Counted from the stretch's first letter, positions 35,868 through 48,933 are shown. The stretch is DNA of 64,000 nucleotides from Paracoccus acridae (GCF_014642735.1 NZ_BMIV01000004.1:212500-276499); one strand, 5' to 3'. Made by a program: numbers and translations. Notes: a model not told the origin generated them from the sequence alone.

Positions 35868-36923
35868 ATGGACGACCAGCAAACGACCGAACCCCGCCTG
35901 ACATCCCTGTCCCACGGGGGCGGCTGCGGCTGCAAGATCGCGCCGGGCGTGCTGACGGGCTTGCTGCGCGGCACGGCGATGCTGCCTGTCCCCGAGGCGC
36001 TGCTGGTGGGGATCGAGACGTCGGACGACGCGGCGGTTTACCTGTTGAACGACCGGCAGGCGCTTGTGGCGACGACGGATTTCTTCATGCCCATCGTCGA
36101 CGATCCTTTGGACTTCGGCCGCATTGCCGCGACCAATGCGATCAGCGACGTTTATGCAATGGGTGGCACCCCGATCATGGCGCTGTCGCTGGTGGGAATG
36201 CCGATCAACACCCTGTCGGGCGAAACCATCGCCCGCATACTGGAAGGCGGCGCCATGGCCTGCCGCGAGGCGGGCATCCCCATCGGCGGCGGCCATACCA
36301 TCGACTCGGTCGAGGCGATCTATGGCCTGGTGGCGCTTGGGCTGGTCGATCCCGCCCATGTAAAGCGCAACAGCGGTGCGCAGCCGGGCGACGTCCTGAT
36401 CCTGGGCAAGCCGCTGGGCGTCGGCGTGATGTCCGCGGCGCTGAAGAAGGGCGCGCTGTCGGATGATGGATATCGTGCGATGGTCGGGGCCACGACGAAG
36501 CTGAACACCCCTGGCCCGGAACTGGCGCGGCTGCCAGGAGTCCATGCGATGACCGACGTGACCGGCTTTGGCTTGGCAGGCCACGCGCTTGAGATGGCGC
36601 GGGGATCGGGTTGCGAGTTGCGGCTGGACTGGGCAGCCGTGCCGCTGCTGCCGGGGGTGGGCGATCTGGCTGTCGCCGGCTACGTCACCGGCGCTTCCGG
36701 GCGGAACTGGGCCAGCTATGGCGCGGATGTCGTGCTGCCCCAGGGCTTTGCCGGTACCCATCGTGCCCTGCTGACCGATCCGCAGACCAGCGGTGGCCTG
36801 CTGGTGGCCTGCGCCGAGGCTGAGGCCGAGGCCGCCCTGGCGATCTTTGCCGACCACGGCTTTGCAGACGCCGCCGTGATCGGTCGCGCCTTCGAGGGGC
36901 CGGGGCACATGGTCGTCGGCTGA
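35868..36923 (+). CDS. selD: Selenide, water dikinase (selenophosphate synthetase)
   Basis: A 351-residue enzyme that makes selenophosphate from selenide and ATP. The active-site loop GGGCGCKI gives Cys20, Cys22 and Lys23, a cysteine-containing version. ATP-binding motifs follow: TSDDAAVY, TTDFFMPIVDDP and GGHTIDS. ATG 35868 was chosen after GAAGGAGA; the frame upstream to 35835 has no site. It is alone, with no selA, selB or mnmH beside it. The formate dehydrogenase in this window does not use selenocysteine, so the selenium user must lie elsewhere. Confidence 0.95.
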   Translation: MDDQQTTEPRLTSLSHGGGCGCKIAPGVLTGLLRGTAMLPVPEALLVGIETSDDAAVYLLNDRQALVATTDFFMPIVDDPLDFGRIAATNAISDVYAMGGTPIMALSLVGMPINTLSGETIARILEGGAMACREAGIPIGGGHTIDSVEAIYGLVALGLVDPAHVKRNSGAQPGDVLILGKPLGVGVMSAALKKGALSDDGYRAMVGATTKLNTPGPELARLPGVHAMTDVTGFGLAGHALEMARGSGCELRLDWAAVPLLPGVGDLAVAGYVTGASGRNWASYGADVVLPQGFAGTHRALLTDPQTSGGLLVACAEAEAEAALAIFADHGFADAAVIGRAFEGPGHMVVG

Positions 36924-36952
36924 CTTGGCGGGCAAGTCCGCCATGCCTTTCG

Positions 36953-36977
36953 CAGGGATACTTGGATGAAGAAGCGG
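36953..36977 (+). repeat. Intergenic repeat element, diverged copy D
   Basis: CAGGGATACTTGGATGAAGAAGCGG (split here as CAGGGATACTTGG and ATGAAGAAGCGG) resembles the reverse complement of copy A but lacks about four bases in the middle. It lies between the convergent ends of selD and the peptide ABC operon. Similarity is weaker than between copies A and B. Confidence 0.4.
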
Positions 36978-36981
36978 CGGG

Positions 36982-38003
<1,022 letters not shown>

Positions 38004-38007
<4 letters not shown>

Positions 38008-38990
38008 GGGCGGCTCTCCGTTCCGGCGCGCAGTTCCGCCAGCGGGGCGAAGCAGGCGCGCCAGCGGTCGGGGGCAAAGGACGCCAGCGGCGGGCGGTTG
38101 TCGCAGTCGTCGCGGCAATAGGCGCAGCGCGGCCGGAAGGCGCAGCCCTGCGGCGGGCGGGACATGTCGGGCGGCTGTCCAGGGATGACGGCCAGTTCGC
38201 CTTCGTCCGTGTCGATGCGCGGGATCGCCGACAGCAACCCCTGCGTATAGGGATGGGCCGGATCGGCGAAGACCGGACCCACCGGCCCCAGTTCGCGGAT
38301 GCGCCCGCCATACATCACCGCCACCCGCGAACAGGATCCGGCGACGACGCCCAAGTCATGGGTGATCAGCATCATCGCCATGCCGAGATCGCGTTGCAGG
38401 TCCGCCAGCAGCGTCATGATCTGCGCCTGCACCGTCACATCCAGCGCGGTCGTCGGTTCGTCCGCGATCAGCAGCTTGGGCCGGCACAGCAGCGCCATCG
38501 CGATCATCACCCGCTGCCGCATCCCGCCGCTGAATTCATGGGGATAAAGCCGCACCCGACCCTTGGCGTCGGGAATGCGCACCGCGTCCAGCATCCGCAC
38601 GGATTCGGCCACGGCCGCGCGCTTGGACAGGCCCTTGTGCAGGACCAGAACCTCGGCCATCTGGTCCGAGACGCGCATATAGGGGTTCAGCGAGGTCATC
38701 GGATCCTGGAAGATCATCGCGATCTTCTCGGCCCGGACCCTGTTGATGACCTTGGGCGGGGCGTTCAGGATTTCCTGCCCGTCCAGCCGCACGCTGCCGA
38801 AGGCACGGCCGTTGCGCGCCAGAAGGCCCATGACCGCGAAGGCCAGTTGCGACTTGCCCGACCCGGATTCGCCGACGATGCCCAGCGTCTCGCCCGGCTG
38901 GACGGTCAGGCTGACATCGTTGACGGCGTGAACCTCGGCGTCGTGGGTGTGGAAGCGGACCGACAGGTCGCGGATATCCAGAAGAGCCAT
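38004..38990 (-). CDS. Peptide ABC transporter ATP-binding protein (OppD/DppD type)
   Basis: A 328-residue ABC ATPase. Walker A GESGSGKS, signature [16 protein letters not shown] and Walker [15 protein letters not shown] are intact. The C-terminus has the family [13 protein letters not shown] and the Cys-rich [14 protein letters not shown] segment, likely metal- or cluster-binding as in other OppD proteins. ATG 38990 comes one base after the permease stop; the frame to 39104 is inside oppC and rejected. Confidence 0.95.
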
Positions 38991-38991
38991 G

Positions 38992-39918
38992 TCAGCGTTC
39001 CTTGGGGTCAAGCGCGTCGCGCAGCCCGTCGCCCACGAAGAAGAAGCCGAACAGGGTGATGACGAAGAAGAACAGCGGGAAGGCCAGTTGCCACAGGGTG
39101 CCATAGCTCATGGTGCCCGCGCCTTCGGAAATCAGCGCGCCCCACGAGGTCAGCGGTTCCTGCACGCCAAGGCCCAGGAAGCTGATGAAGCTTTCGGTCA
39201 GGATCATGAGCGGCACCAGCAGCGTGGCATAGACCGCGACCACGCCCAGCAGGTTCGGCACGATATGGCGGATGATGATGCGCCAGGTGGACACGCCGGT
39301 GGCGCGGGCGGCCTCGATGAACTCGCGGTTCTTCAAGGACAGGGTCTGGCCGCGCACGATGCGCGCCATGTCCAGCCAGGAAATCAGGCCGATGCCAAGA
39401 AACAGCATGGTCATCGACCGCCCGAACATCACCAACAGCAGGATCAGCACGAACATGTAGGGGATCGACATCAGGATATCGACCGTCCGCATCATCACCT
39501 GGTCGGTGCGCCCGCCGACATAGCCCGCCACCGCGCCGTAAAGCGTGCCGACGATCACCGCGATGCCCGCCCCCACAAGGCCCACCAGCAGGCTGACCTG
39601 CGTGCCCTGGACGGTGCGCGCGAACAGGTCGCGGCCCAGATCGTCGGTGCCGAAGTAATGCCCGTTTTCTAGCGATGGCTGGCCCATGGTCGCGACCTGG
39701 CCCATGACGCTGAAATCCAGCTCCTCGTTCGACCAGACGGCCAGATGGTTGCCGAAGATCGCGAACAGCACGACCAGCAGCAGGATCACCAGCCCCGCCA
39801 TCGCCGCCTTGTTGCGAAGAAAGCGGCGGCGGGCATCGGCCCAGGGGGACCGTCCCCGAACCTCGGGCTGGGCCATCCGCGCGGCAAGCGAGCGCATCTT
39901 GTCGTGTTCGATCACCAT
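38992..39918 (-). CDS. Peptide ABC transporter permease (OppC/DppC type)
   Basis: A 308-residue inner-membrane permease. The N-terminal cytoplasmic tail leads into a first helix (AAMAGLVILLLVVLFAIFG), then the OppC N-terminal signature FGTDDLGRDLFART and five more helices. The EAA loop is EAARATGVSTWRIIIRHIVPNLLG. It pairs with the OppB-type permease three bases upstream. Confidence 0.95.
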   Translation of the reverse strand: MVIEHDKMRSLAARMAQPEVRGRSPWADARRRFLRNKAAMAGLVILLLVVLFAIFGNHLAVWSNEELDFSVMGQVATMGQPSLENGHYFGTDDLGRDLFARTVQGTQVSLLVGLVGAGIAVIVGTLYGAVAGYVGGRTDQVMMRTVDILMSIPYMFVLILLLVMFGRSMTMLFLGIGLISWLDMARIVRGQTLSLKNREFIEAARATGVSTWRIIIRHIVPNLLGVVAVYATLLVPLMILTESFISFLGLGVQEPLTSWGALISEGAGTMSYGTLWQLAFPLFFFVITLFGFFFVGDGLRDALDPKER

Positions 39919-39921
39919 GGC

Positions 39922-40845
39922 TTAGTACCGGATCTTCGGGTCGATCCAGGCGTAAAGGATATCGACGACCAGGTTGAACAGGATGGTCAGCGCGCCCACC
40001 AGGATGGTAACGCCCATCATCACCGCGTAGTCGCGGTTCAGCGCGCTGTCCACGAAGGCCTTGCCGATCCCGCCGGTAGAGAAATAGATGTCGATCACGA
40101 CCGATCCGGTGATCATCGACACGAAGACCGGCCCCAGATAGCTGACGACCGGCAGCATCGCCGGGCGCAGCGCATGGCGCAGGATGACGCGGCGTTCGGG
40201 CATTCCCTTGGCCCGGGCGGTGCGGATGTGGTTCGATCCCAGCACCTCGAGCATGGAGGACCGTGTGATCCGCGCGATGGAGGCCATGTAGCTGGTGGAC
40301 AGCGCGATCACCGGCATGATCCAGAACGAGGGGTCCGAAAAGCTCCACCCGCCGCCGGGCAGCCAGCCCAGCCACAGGGTCAGGACCAGGACCAGCAGCG
40401 GTGCCATCACGAAGTTGGGCAGCACCTGCGCGCCGATGGAGATGCCGACCGCCAGATAGTCCAGCCAGCTGTTCTGCCGGATCGCGGCAAGCGAGCCCAG
40501 GGTGACGCCCACAAGGACCGCGGCCAGGAAGGACAGCGTGCCATAGGTCAGCGTCACCGGGAATCCGTCCGCGATCAACTGGTTCACGGTCCGGTCGGGA
40601 TAGACGAAGCTGGGGCCGAAGTCGAAATGGACCACGATGCCATACACATAGTTCCAGATCTGGCGCCACAGCGGGTCGTCCAGCCCGTATTTCGCATTGA
40701 GGTTCGCCAGCACCTGCGGCGGCAGGGCGCGTTCCTGGGTGAACGGCCCGCCGGGCGCAAGATGCATCAGCAGGAAGGACAGCACGATCAGCACCAGCAA
40801 GGTGGGGATCGCCACCGCCAGCCGCCGCAGGATGAAGGCGAACAT
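39922..40845 (-). CDS. Peptide ABC transporter permease (OppB/DppB type)
   Basis: A 307-residue permease beginning MFAFILRRLAVAIPTLLVLIVLSFLLMHLAPGGPF, the usual OppB start. A periplasmic loop holds KYGLDDPLWRQIWNYV. The EAA loop is TARAKGMPERRVILRHALRPAMLP. It lies nine bases after the substrate-binding protein gene and three before oppC. Confidence 0.95.
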   Translation of the reverse strand: MFAFILRRLAVAIPTLLVLIVLSFLLMHLAPGGPFTQERALPPQVLANLNAKYGLDDPLWRQIWNYVYGIVVHFDFGPSFVYPDRTVNQLIADGFPVTLTYGTLSFLAAVLVGVTLGSLAAIRQNSWLDYLAVGISIGAQVLPNFVMAPLLVLVLTLWLGWLPGGGWSFSDPSFWIMPVIALSTSYMASIARITRSSMLEVLGSNHIRTARAKGMPERRVILRHALRPAMLPVVSYLGPVFVSMITGSVVIDIYFSTGGIGKAFVDSALNRDYAVMMGVTILVGALTILFNLVVDILYAWIDPKIRY

Positions 40846-40854
40846 GGGCGGGCC

Positions 40855-42456
40855 TTACTGGGCGATCCGATACAGATCCTTGGCATACCAGGCATTCGTT
40901 ACGTTTTCCGTGGGAATGCCCTTGATCGCCGGGTTGATCATGTCGACCTTGGAATAGTGATAGACGAAGGCCGCGGGCACTTCCTCGGCCAGGATCTCCT
41001 CGGCCCGCTTGTACAGCGGCGCGGTATCCTCGGCCGTCTTGGAATCCGCCATCAGCTTGTCGTATTCCGCGTTCGACCACTTGCCCGAGTTGTAGCCGTC
41101 GGTGCGGAACCAATCCAGGAAGGTCGTCGCCTCGTTATAGTCGGCGCACCAGGCATAGCGGGCCATGTCGAAATCCTGGTTCTGCATCCGGTCGGTATGC
41201 ACCTTCCATTCGACATTGTTCAGCGTGATGTTCACGCCCAAGGGCTTCCAGAACTGCTGCGCGGCGATGGCCAGCTTCTTGTGGTTTTCGTCGGTGTTGT
41301 ATTGCAGCGACAGCGACAGGGGATTGTCGGGGCCATAGCCCGCCTCGGTCAGCAGGGCGCGGGCTTTCTCGGTCCGTTCCTCCTGGGTCATGGTGGCGAT
41401 TTCTGCATCCGGGGCCTGGAAGCCCTCGGTCGCCCAATGGGTCCAGCTATAGGCGGGCTTCTGGCCGCCTTGCAGCACCTGGTTCACGATGATGTCGCGG
41501 TTCAGGCCCAGCGTCAGCGCCTGGCGGACGCGCACGTCCTTCAGCGCCTCGGGGCCCTTGTCGGACACGTTGAAGACATAGGCATAGGAACAGGAATACG
41601 GGATCGAGATCGCCTGGTCGGGATATTCCTGCGACAGGCGCGGATACTGGCCCGCCGGGATCTGCACGCGGTCCAGTTCGCCCGCCAGGTAACGTGTCAG
41701 GCCGATATTGTTGTCGTTCACGGTGACGCCGCGCACGGTTTCCATCACCACGTTTGCGGCATCCCAATAGTTCGGGTTCTTCACCATGGTGATGTCCACG
41801 CCAAGGTTGTGGCTTTCCAGCATGAAGGCGCCGTTGCCGACCAGGTTGCCGGGCTGCGTCCAGGCGTCGCCATGCTGTTCGACGACCTTTTGCGGCACCG
41901 GGAAGGTGGTGGCGTGGGACAGCGTCTTCAGGAAATAGGGGGTGCGCGTGGTCAGCGTGACCTCCAGCGTCTTGTCGTCCACCGCACGGACGCCAAGCTG
42001 GTCGGGCGTCATTTCGCCCGCGATGATCTGGGTGGCGTTCCGGATGTTCATCAGTTCCAGGAACCAGGCGTATTCGGACGCGGTTTCGGGGTTCACCGCG
42101 CGCTGCCAGGCATAGACGAAATCCCCCGCCGTGACCGGATCGCCGTTCGACCACTTGGCGTCGCGCAGGGTGAAGGTATGGGTTAGCCCGTCGTCGCTTT
42201 CGGTATGGCTTTCGGCGACGCCGGGGATCATTCCGCCGGTCGCGTCCTCGTTCATCAGCCCCTCGAACAACTGGCGCAGCACGTCCGAGCCTTCGACATC
42301 GGTGTTCTTGGCCGGATCCAGCGTCTTGATCGCATCCAGCAGCCAATAGGTATAGGTCTGGCTGTCGGCCAGCGTCTCGCCCTCGGCGGGCTGGACAGCT
42401 TGGGCGGGCAGGGCCAGGGCGGCCAGAAGGGCGGTTGTGGTGAACAGCTTGGACAT
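40855..42456 (-). CDS. Peptide ABC transporter substrate-binding protein (OppA type)
   Basis: A 533-residue periplasmic SBP_bac_5 protein. The signal peptide is MSKLFTTTALLAALALPAQA. The mature protein has the family pattern LDPAKNTDVEGSDVLRQLFEGLMN and later DVRVRQALTLGLNRDIIV. It is most like the oligopeptide receptors (OppA/MppA). ATG 42456 follows GGGGAG; the frame continuing to 42681 lacks a signal peptide. It is first in the operon and divergent from the TRAP genes. Confidence 0.94.
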   Translation of the reverse strand: MSKLFTTTALLAALALPAQAVQPAEGETLADSQTYTYWLLDAIKTLDPAKNTDVEGSDVLRQLFEGLMNEDATGGMIPGVAESHTESDDGLTHTFTLRDAKWSNGDPVTAGDFVYAWQRAVNPETASEYAWFLELMNIRNATQIIAGEMTPDQLGVRAVDDKTLEVTLTTRTPYFLKTLSHATTFPVPQKVVEQHGDAWTQPGNLVGNGAFMLESHNLGVDITMVKNPNYWDAANVVMETVRGVTVNDNNIGLTRYLAGELDRVQIPAGQYPRLSQEYPDQAISIPYSCSYAYVFNVSDKGPEALKDVRVRQALTLGLNRDIIVNQVLQGGQKPAYSWTHWATEGFQAPDAEIATMTQEERTEKARALLTEAGYGPDNPLSLSLQYNTDENHKKLAIAAQQFWKPLGVNITLNNVEWKVHTDRMQNQDFDMARYAWCADYNEATTFLDWFRTDGYNSGKWSNAEYDKLMADSKTAEDTAPLYKRAEEILAEEVPAAFVYHYSKVDMINPAIKGIPTENVTNAWYAKDLYRIAQ

Positions 42457-42875
42457 CGGCGTCTCCCCTTGTCGATGAAGGCTTTTCGCTTGCGCGCAAG
42501 GCACCCAGACTAACGGAACATGGATGCGGGTAAAGATTGGATCATGCGCGCGGTGGTTGCATCTGCGTGAGCGAACAGGCAGCGCATGGGGCCGTGCCCA
42601 AACGCTTGCACCTGAAAAACAGTCATTAATCTGACCCTTGGATCGGTTCAGCCGATGGTGGCGACGTGGCGTCACATGCAATCACTGAGGGAGGCGATGG
42701 CACCCTGATCGCAGCAGGGGCTGTGCAGGCAGCCTGCCGGATCAAGCGGCCGCCGCCGACAGGCTCCGCCGGCATCGAAATTCTTGACCGGTTTTTCTGC
42801 ATCGCGCATACCCGCCGAGTAACGAACAAACGGTCAAAAGGCCAAAAAAGGCCGACCCTTGGGGGAGACTTCTTC
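42457..42875. promoter_or_regulatory. 419-base divergent intergenic region (peptide ABC operon / TRAP transporter)
   Basis: This gap separates the leftward peptide importer from the rightward TRAP genes and should contain promoters for both. For the TRAP genes a weak candidate is TTGACC (42784-42789) with CATACC (42807-42812), 17 bases apart. A second A+T-rich patch, with TTGCAC and a nearby CATTAAT, lies at about 42605-42630. Frames through the region have no protein-like content. No tRNA or repeat is seen. Confidence 0.4.
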
Positions 42876-43520
42876 ATGAACGGCCTTTTGGCCCTTTCGC
42901 GCGGCATCGACCGCGTCAACACCGTGATCGGCAGGAATGTATCCTGGTTGATCCTGCTGGCGATCTTCGTCAGCGCGATCAACGCGATCATCCGCAAGGC
43001 GTTCAGCGTTTCGTCGAATGCCTGGCTTGAACTGCAATGGTATCTTTACGGCGGCGCCTTTCTTCTGGCCGCGGCCTATACGCTGCTGGAAAACGAACAT
43101 ATCCGCATCGACATCCTGTTCGGCACCTTGTCGCGCCGCGTGCAACACTGGATCGAGCTTCTGGGCCATATCTTCTTCCTGATGCCGATGGTCCTGCTGA
43201 CGCTGTGGCTGACCTGGCCCTGGCTGGCGCGATCCTATCGCACCGGAGAGATGTCGATGAACGCGGGCGGCCTGATCCTTTGGCCCGCCAAGGCGCTTCT
43301 GTTCACGGGCTTCCTGCTGCTGCTGTTCCAAGGCATTTCCGAGATCATCAAGAAGATCGCCGTGATGCGTGGGATCATCCCCGATTACAACGCCCCCACC
43401 GGCCACCACGCGCCGCTTGATCTGGACGAGGAACTGTTGAAGCAGGCGGGCTTTGCCGATCCCAATCACCCGCTGACCGACATTCCCGTCGACAAGACGC
43501 GCGAGGATGCCCGCAAATGA
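42876..43520 (+). CDS. TRAP transporter small permease (DctQ type)
   Basis: A 214-residue membrane protein with four predicted helices. Residues around VNTVIGRNVSWLILLAIFVSAINAIIRKAF and ELQWYLYGGAFLLAAAYTLLENEHIRIDI form the DctQ signature. A hydrophilic C-terminal tail follows. ATG 42876 was chosen after GGGGGAG; the long upstream frame to 42666 has no plausible content. It overlaps the large permease by four bases. Confidence 0.93.
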   Translation: MNGLLALSRGIDRVNTVIGRNVSWLILLAIFVSAINAIIRKAFSVSSNAWLELQWYLYGGAFLLAAAYTLLENEHIRIDILFGTLSRRVQHWIELLGHIFFLMPMVLLTLWLTWPWLARSYRTGEMSMNAGGLILWPAKALLFTGFLLLLFQGISEIIKKIAVMRGIIPDYNAPTGHHAPLDLDEELLKQAGFADPNHPLTDIPVDKTREDARK

Positions 43521-45388
43521 TGGAACTCATCGCGCAGAACATGGCGCCGATCATGTTCGTTTCGCTGATCGTCTTTCTGCTGATCGGCTATCCCGTCGCC
43601 TTCGCCCTGGCGGCGAACGGCCTTCTGTTCTTCGTCATCGGGGTGGAGCTTGCGCCGCTGTCGGGCGGGTCCATCAACCTTTCCTGGCCGCTTCTTGGCG
43701 CGTTGCCGGACCGCTTCTTCGGGGGGGTCGTCGCAAACGAGACGTTGCTGGCCATCCCCTTCTTCACCTTCATGGGGATCGTTCTGGAAAAATCCGGCAT
43801 GGCCGAGGATCTTCTGGACACGATCGGCCAGCTTTTCGGCCCGATCCGTGGCGGCTTGGCCTATGCTGTGATCATCGTGGGCGCGCTTCTGGCGGCGACC
43901 ACCGGTGTCGTCGCGGCATCCGTGATCGCGATGGGCCTCATCTCTCTGCCGATCATGCTGCGCTATGGCTATGATCGGCGGATCGCCTCGGGCACCATCG
44001 CGGCATCGGGGACGCTGGCGCAGATCATCCCGCCGTCGCTGGTGCTGATCGTGCTGGCGGACCAGTTGGGCCGGTCGGTGGGCGACATGTACAAGGGCGC
44101 GATGATCCCCGGCCTGGTGCTGACCGGGTTCTACATGCTCTATATCTTCGTGGTCTCGATCATCCGGCCCCACTATCTGCCCGCGCTGCCGAAAGAGGCG
44201 CGGACCCTTGGGTCGGGCGTCACCTCGCTGATCGTGGCCCTGGCGGTCGCGGGCGGGATCTTCTGGCTGACGACCCGCTGGCTGGGTCCGGCCCATGCAT
44301 CCGACGCGCCGATCTGGGGCCTCGTGATCGCGGTGACGGTGATCTATGTCGTGGCGCTGCTGGACAAGGCCACCGGCATCAACATGATGTCGCGGCTGGC
44401 CCAGCAGGTCATCATCGTGCTGATCCCGCCGCTGGCGCTGATCTTCCTGGTGCTGGGCACGATCTTCCTGGGCATCGCCACCCCGACCGAGGGCGGCGCG
44501 ATGGGCGCGGTCGGCGCGCTGTTCATGGCGGGCATCAAGAAGCGCCTGTCGATGGACGTGATCCGCCAGGCGCTTTACGCCACGACGCGGCTGTCGGCCT
44601 TCGTGATGTTCATCCTGATCGGGGCGCGGGTCTTCTCGCTGACCTTCTATGGCGTGAACGGCCACATTTGGGTCGAACACCTGCTGACCTCGCTGCCGGG
44701 GGGCGAATACGGCTTCCTGATCGTGGTGTCGATCATGGTGTTCCTGCTGGCCTTCTTCCTGGACTTCTTCGAACTGGCCTTCATCATCGTGCCCCTGCTG
44801 GCCCCCGCGGCCGAGGCCTTGGGCATCGACCTGATCTGGTTCGGCGTCATCCTGGGCGTGAACATGCAGACGGCCTTCATGCACCCGCCCTTCGGCTTTG
44901 CGCTGTTCTACCTGCGGTCGGTGGCGCCCAAGGGCGAATACATCGACAAGGTCACGAAGAAGCGCATGGCGCCGGTCAGGACCGGGCAGATCTATTGGGG
45001 TGCCGTGCCCTTCGTCTGCATCCAGCTGGTGATGATCGGCGTGGTGATCGCCTTCCCCGGCATGGTCATGCACTACAAGGGGGCGCCGGTGGACACATCG
45101 AACATCCGGCTTGAAATCCCGGCCGGAGGGATGGGCGGCAGCAGCGGCGGCTTTGGATCGCTGGGCGGCCTGGGTGCGCCCTTTGGCCAGCAAGCACCCG
45201 CCGACGGCGGCACCACGGCACCGTCGGGCGGTCTGGGGGGCACGCCCCCAAGCCTTGGCGCACCTCCGCCGGGGCTTGGCGCACCGGCCGCGCCTGCCCC
45301 CGCAGCCCCGGCCGAGCCGCAGCCGGCACCCGCCCCCGGCGGCTTGGGCCTGGGCGGCCCGCCGCCGGGTCTTGGCGGCAGCAACTGA
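43517..45388 (+). CDS. TRAP transporter large permease (DctM type) with Gly/Pro/Ala-rich tail
   Basis: A 623-residue multi-helix permease. The body (residues 1 to about 530) matches the DctM family of the mannitol/chloroaromatic type, with a full helix set and the loop LGTIFLGIATPTEGGAMGAVGALF. Residues about 534-623 are Gly/Pro/Ala-rich (GLGAP, PPGLG repeats), a tail I would not expect in a DctM protein. The start is an ATGATG pair; the first overlaps the dctQ stop by four bases. With DctQ and the substrate-binding protein at 45503-46642 it would import an organic acid using a sodium gradient. Confidence 0.93.
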   Translation: MMELIAQNMAPIMFVSLIVFLLIGYPVAFALAANGLLFFVIGVELAPLSGGSINLSWPLLGALPDRFFGGVVANETLLAIPFFTFMGIVLEKSGMAEDLLDTIGQLFGPIRGGLAYAVIIVGALLAATTGVVAASVIAMGLISLPIMLRYGYDRRIASGTIAASGTLAQIIPPSLVLIVLADQLGRSVGDMYKGAMIPGLVLTGFYMLYIFVVSIIRPHYLPALPKEARTLGSGVTSLIVALAVAGGIFWLTTRWLGPAHASDAPIWGLVIAVTVIYVVALLDKATGINMMSRLAQQVIIVLIPPLALIFLVLGTIFLGIATPTEGGAMGAVGALFMAGIKKRLSMDVIRQALYATTRLSAFVMFILIGARVFSLTFYGVNGHIWVEHLLTSLPGGEYGFLIVVSIMVFLLAFFLDFFELAFIIVPLLAPAAEALGIDLIWFGVILGVNMQTAFMHPPFGFALFYLRSVAPKGEYIDKVTKKRMAPVRTGQIYWGAVPFVCIQLVMIGVVIAFPGMVMHYKGAPVDTSNIRLEIPAGGMGGSSGGFGSLGGLGAPFGQQAPADGGTTAPSGGLGGTPPSLGAPPPGLGAPAAPAPAAPAEPQPAPAPGGLGLGGPPPGLGGSN

Positions 45389-45395
45389 CAACGAA

Positions 45396-45420
45396 AGGCC
45401 GGGTTCGACCCGGCCTTTTT
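45396..45420 (+). terminator. Rho-independent terminator after the TRAP large permease
   Basis: A perfect stem GGCCGGGT / ACCCGGCC with loop TCG, flanked by AAA and TTTTT. It starts eight bases after the dctM stop and is a textbook intrinsic terminator. Confidence 0.92.
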
Positions 45421-45456
45421 CTTTCCGTCGCTTTCTTTGGGAAGCGCCCATGAAAA

Positions 45457-45483
45457 AACCGCCGCGGATGATCCGCGGCGGTT
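45457..45483 (-). terminator. Rho-independent terminator after dctP (minus strand)
   Basis: A 12-base perfect inverted repeat (ACCGCCGCGGAT / ATCCGCGGCGGT) with a one-base centre, followed on the minus strand by a run of T. It lies just past the dctP stop and faces the dctM terminator, so both transcripts stop before colliding. Confidence 0.9.
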
Positions 45484-45502
45484 CTGTCCTGTCAGAACGA
45501 TC

Positions 45503-46708
<1,206 letters not shown>

Positions 46709-46764
46709 TTAGTGCTTGTCTGCCGTCTGTCGAGTAGTCTGCGGCACCGCCACGCAAAAAATAA

Positions 46765-46791
46765 GGCCGCCCGCGCGGAACGCGGACGGCC
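46765..46791 (-). terminator. Rho-independent terminator after eno (minus strand)
   Basis: GGCCGTCCGCG pairs with CGCGGGCGGCC (one G-T wobble) and is followed on the minus strand by TTATTTTTT. It begins 21 bases past the eno stop codon. Confidence 0.85.
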
Positions 46792-46812
46792 CTGCGACCC
46801 GAAGGGTGTGGA

Positions 46813-48156
<1,344 letters not shown>

Positions 48157-48843
48157 TCAGGGCTGCTCGATCTCGGCCCAGATGGGCAGGTGGTCGGACG
48201 CGTCGCGCGCATTGGCCCCGGTAAAGACGCCCTGACGCAGCAGGGTCAGGTGCTGGGACATGGCAATGCGGTCGAACCGGAACTGCGGCAAGGGCGCTGG
48301 ATAGGACGGCCCCGGCGCGATGACCCGAAAGCCCGCCAGCGATTCCAGCCCCCGGCTGTCGTGCCATTCGTTGAAATCGCCCATCAGCACGATGTTGTCG
48401 TCCGCGATCCGCGCGGCCTGGGCCGTGATCCGCGCCAGTTGCGCGCGCCGCGACGACCGGGCAAGCCCCAGATGCACCCCGATCACCGTCAGTCTTGGCA
48501 GGCGCAGGACCACCGCCCCGCGCGGCTCGATCCCTGGAAGGGGCAGGCGGCGCAGCACCGCCTGTTCCGCCAGATCCGGGCGCATCAGGATGGTCTGGCC
48601 GTGCCAGCCAAGCGAGTTTTCGCCCGTCGTCGCCATGTTCGCGGGCACCAGCCCGGTGGCCTCGCGGATCAGCCGGCGGGGCAGGGCCTCGGGGCGGGCG
48701 CCCAGGCGGAAATCGACCTCTTGCAGGGCGATGATGTCGGGCCGCAGGGCGGCAATGACGGCAAGGTTGCGTTCCGGCGCGTGCGGGCCGGTCAGGCCCC
48801 GGCATTTGTGCAGATTGTAGCTTGCCAGTCTCAACAAGAACAT
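48157..48843 (-). CDS. Endonuclease/exonuclease/phosphatase family protein
   Basis: A 228-residue EEP-family metal-dependent phosphoesterase. The fold signatures are in order: ASYNLHKCRG with Asn10, IIALQEVDFR with the metal Glu, GVHLGLARSSR, the catalytic MGDFNEW, FRFDRIAMS and the final SDHLPIWAEI. There is no signal peptide. The substrate could be DNA, a phospholipid or an inositol phosphate and is not known. It lies between eno and selO on the same strand, with clear gaps. Confidence 0.9.
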   Translation of the reverse strand: MFLLRLASYNLHKCRGLTGPHAPERNLAVIAALRPDIIALQEVDFRLGARPEALPRRLIREATGLVPANMATTGENSLGWHGQTILMRPDLAEQAVLRRLPLPGIEPRGAVVLRLPRLTVIGVHLGLARSSRRAQLARITAQAARIADDNIVLMGDFNEWHDSRGLESLAGFRVIAPGPSYPAPLPQFRFDRIAMSQHLTLLRQGVFTGANARDASDHLPIWAEIEQP

Positions 48844-48933
48844 GCCGCCTTTCGTGATCGGCGCAGGATAGCCAGGGGCAGGGTGGCCGCAAGGGCCTGG
48901 GGCGTCATGGGTGACGCAGTGCCCGCGTTTTGA

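Noticed and set aside
43466..45451. A 661-codon frame antisense to the TRAP permease
   Set aside because: The product is an Arg/Asp/Gln/His-rich shadow; it also crosses both terminators.
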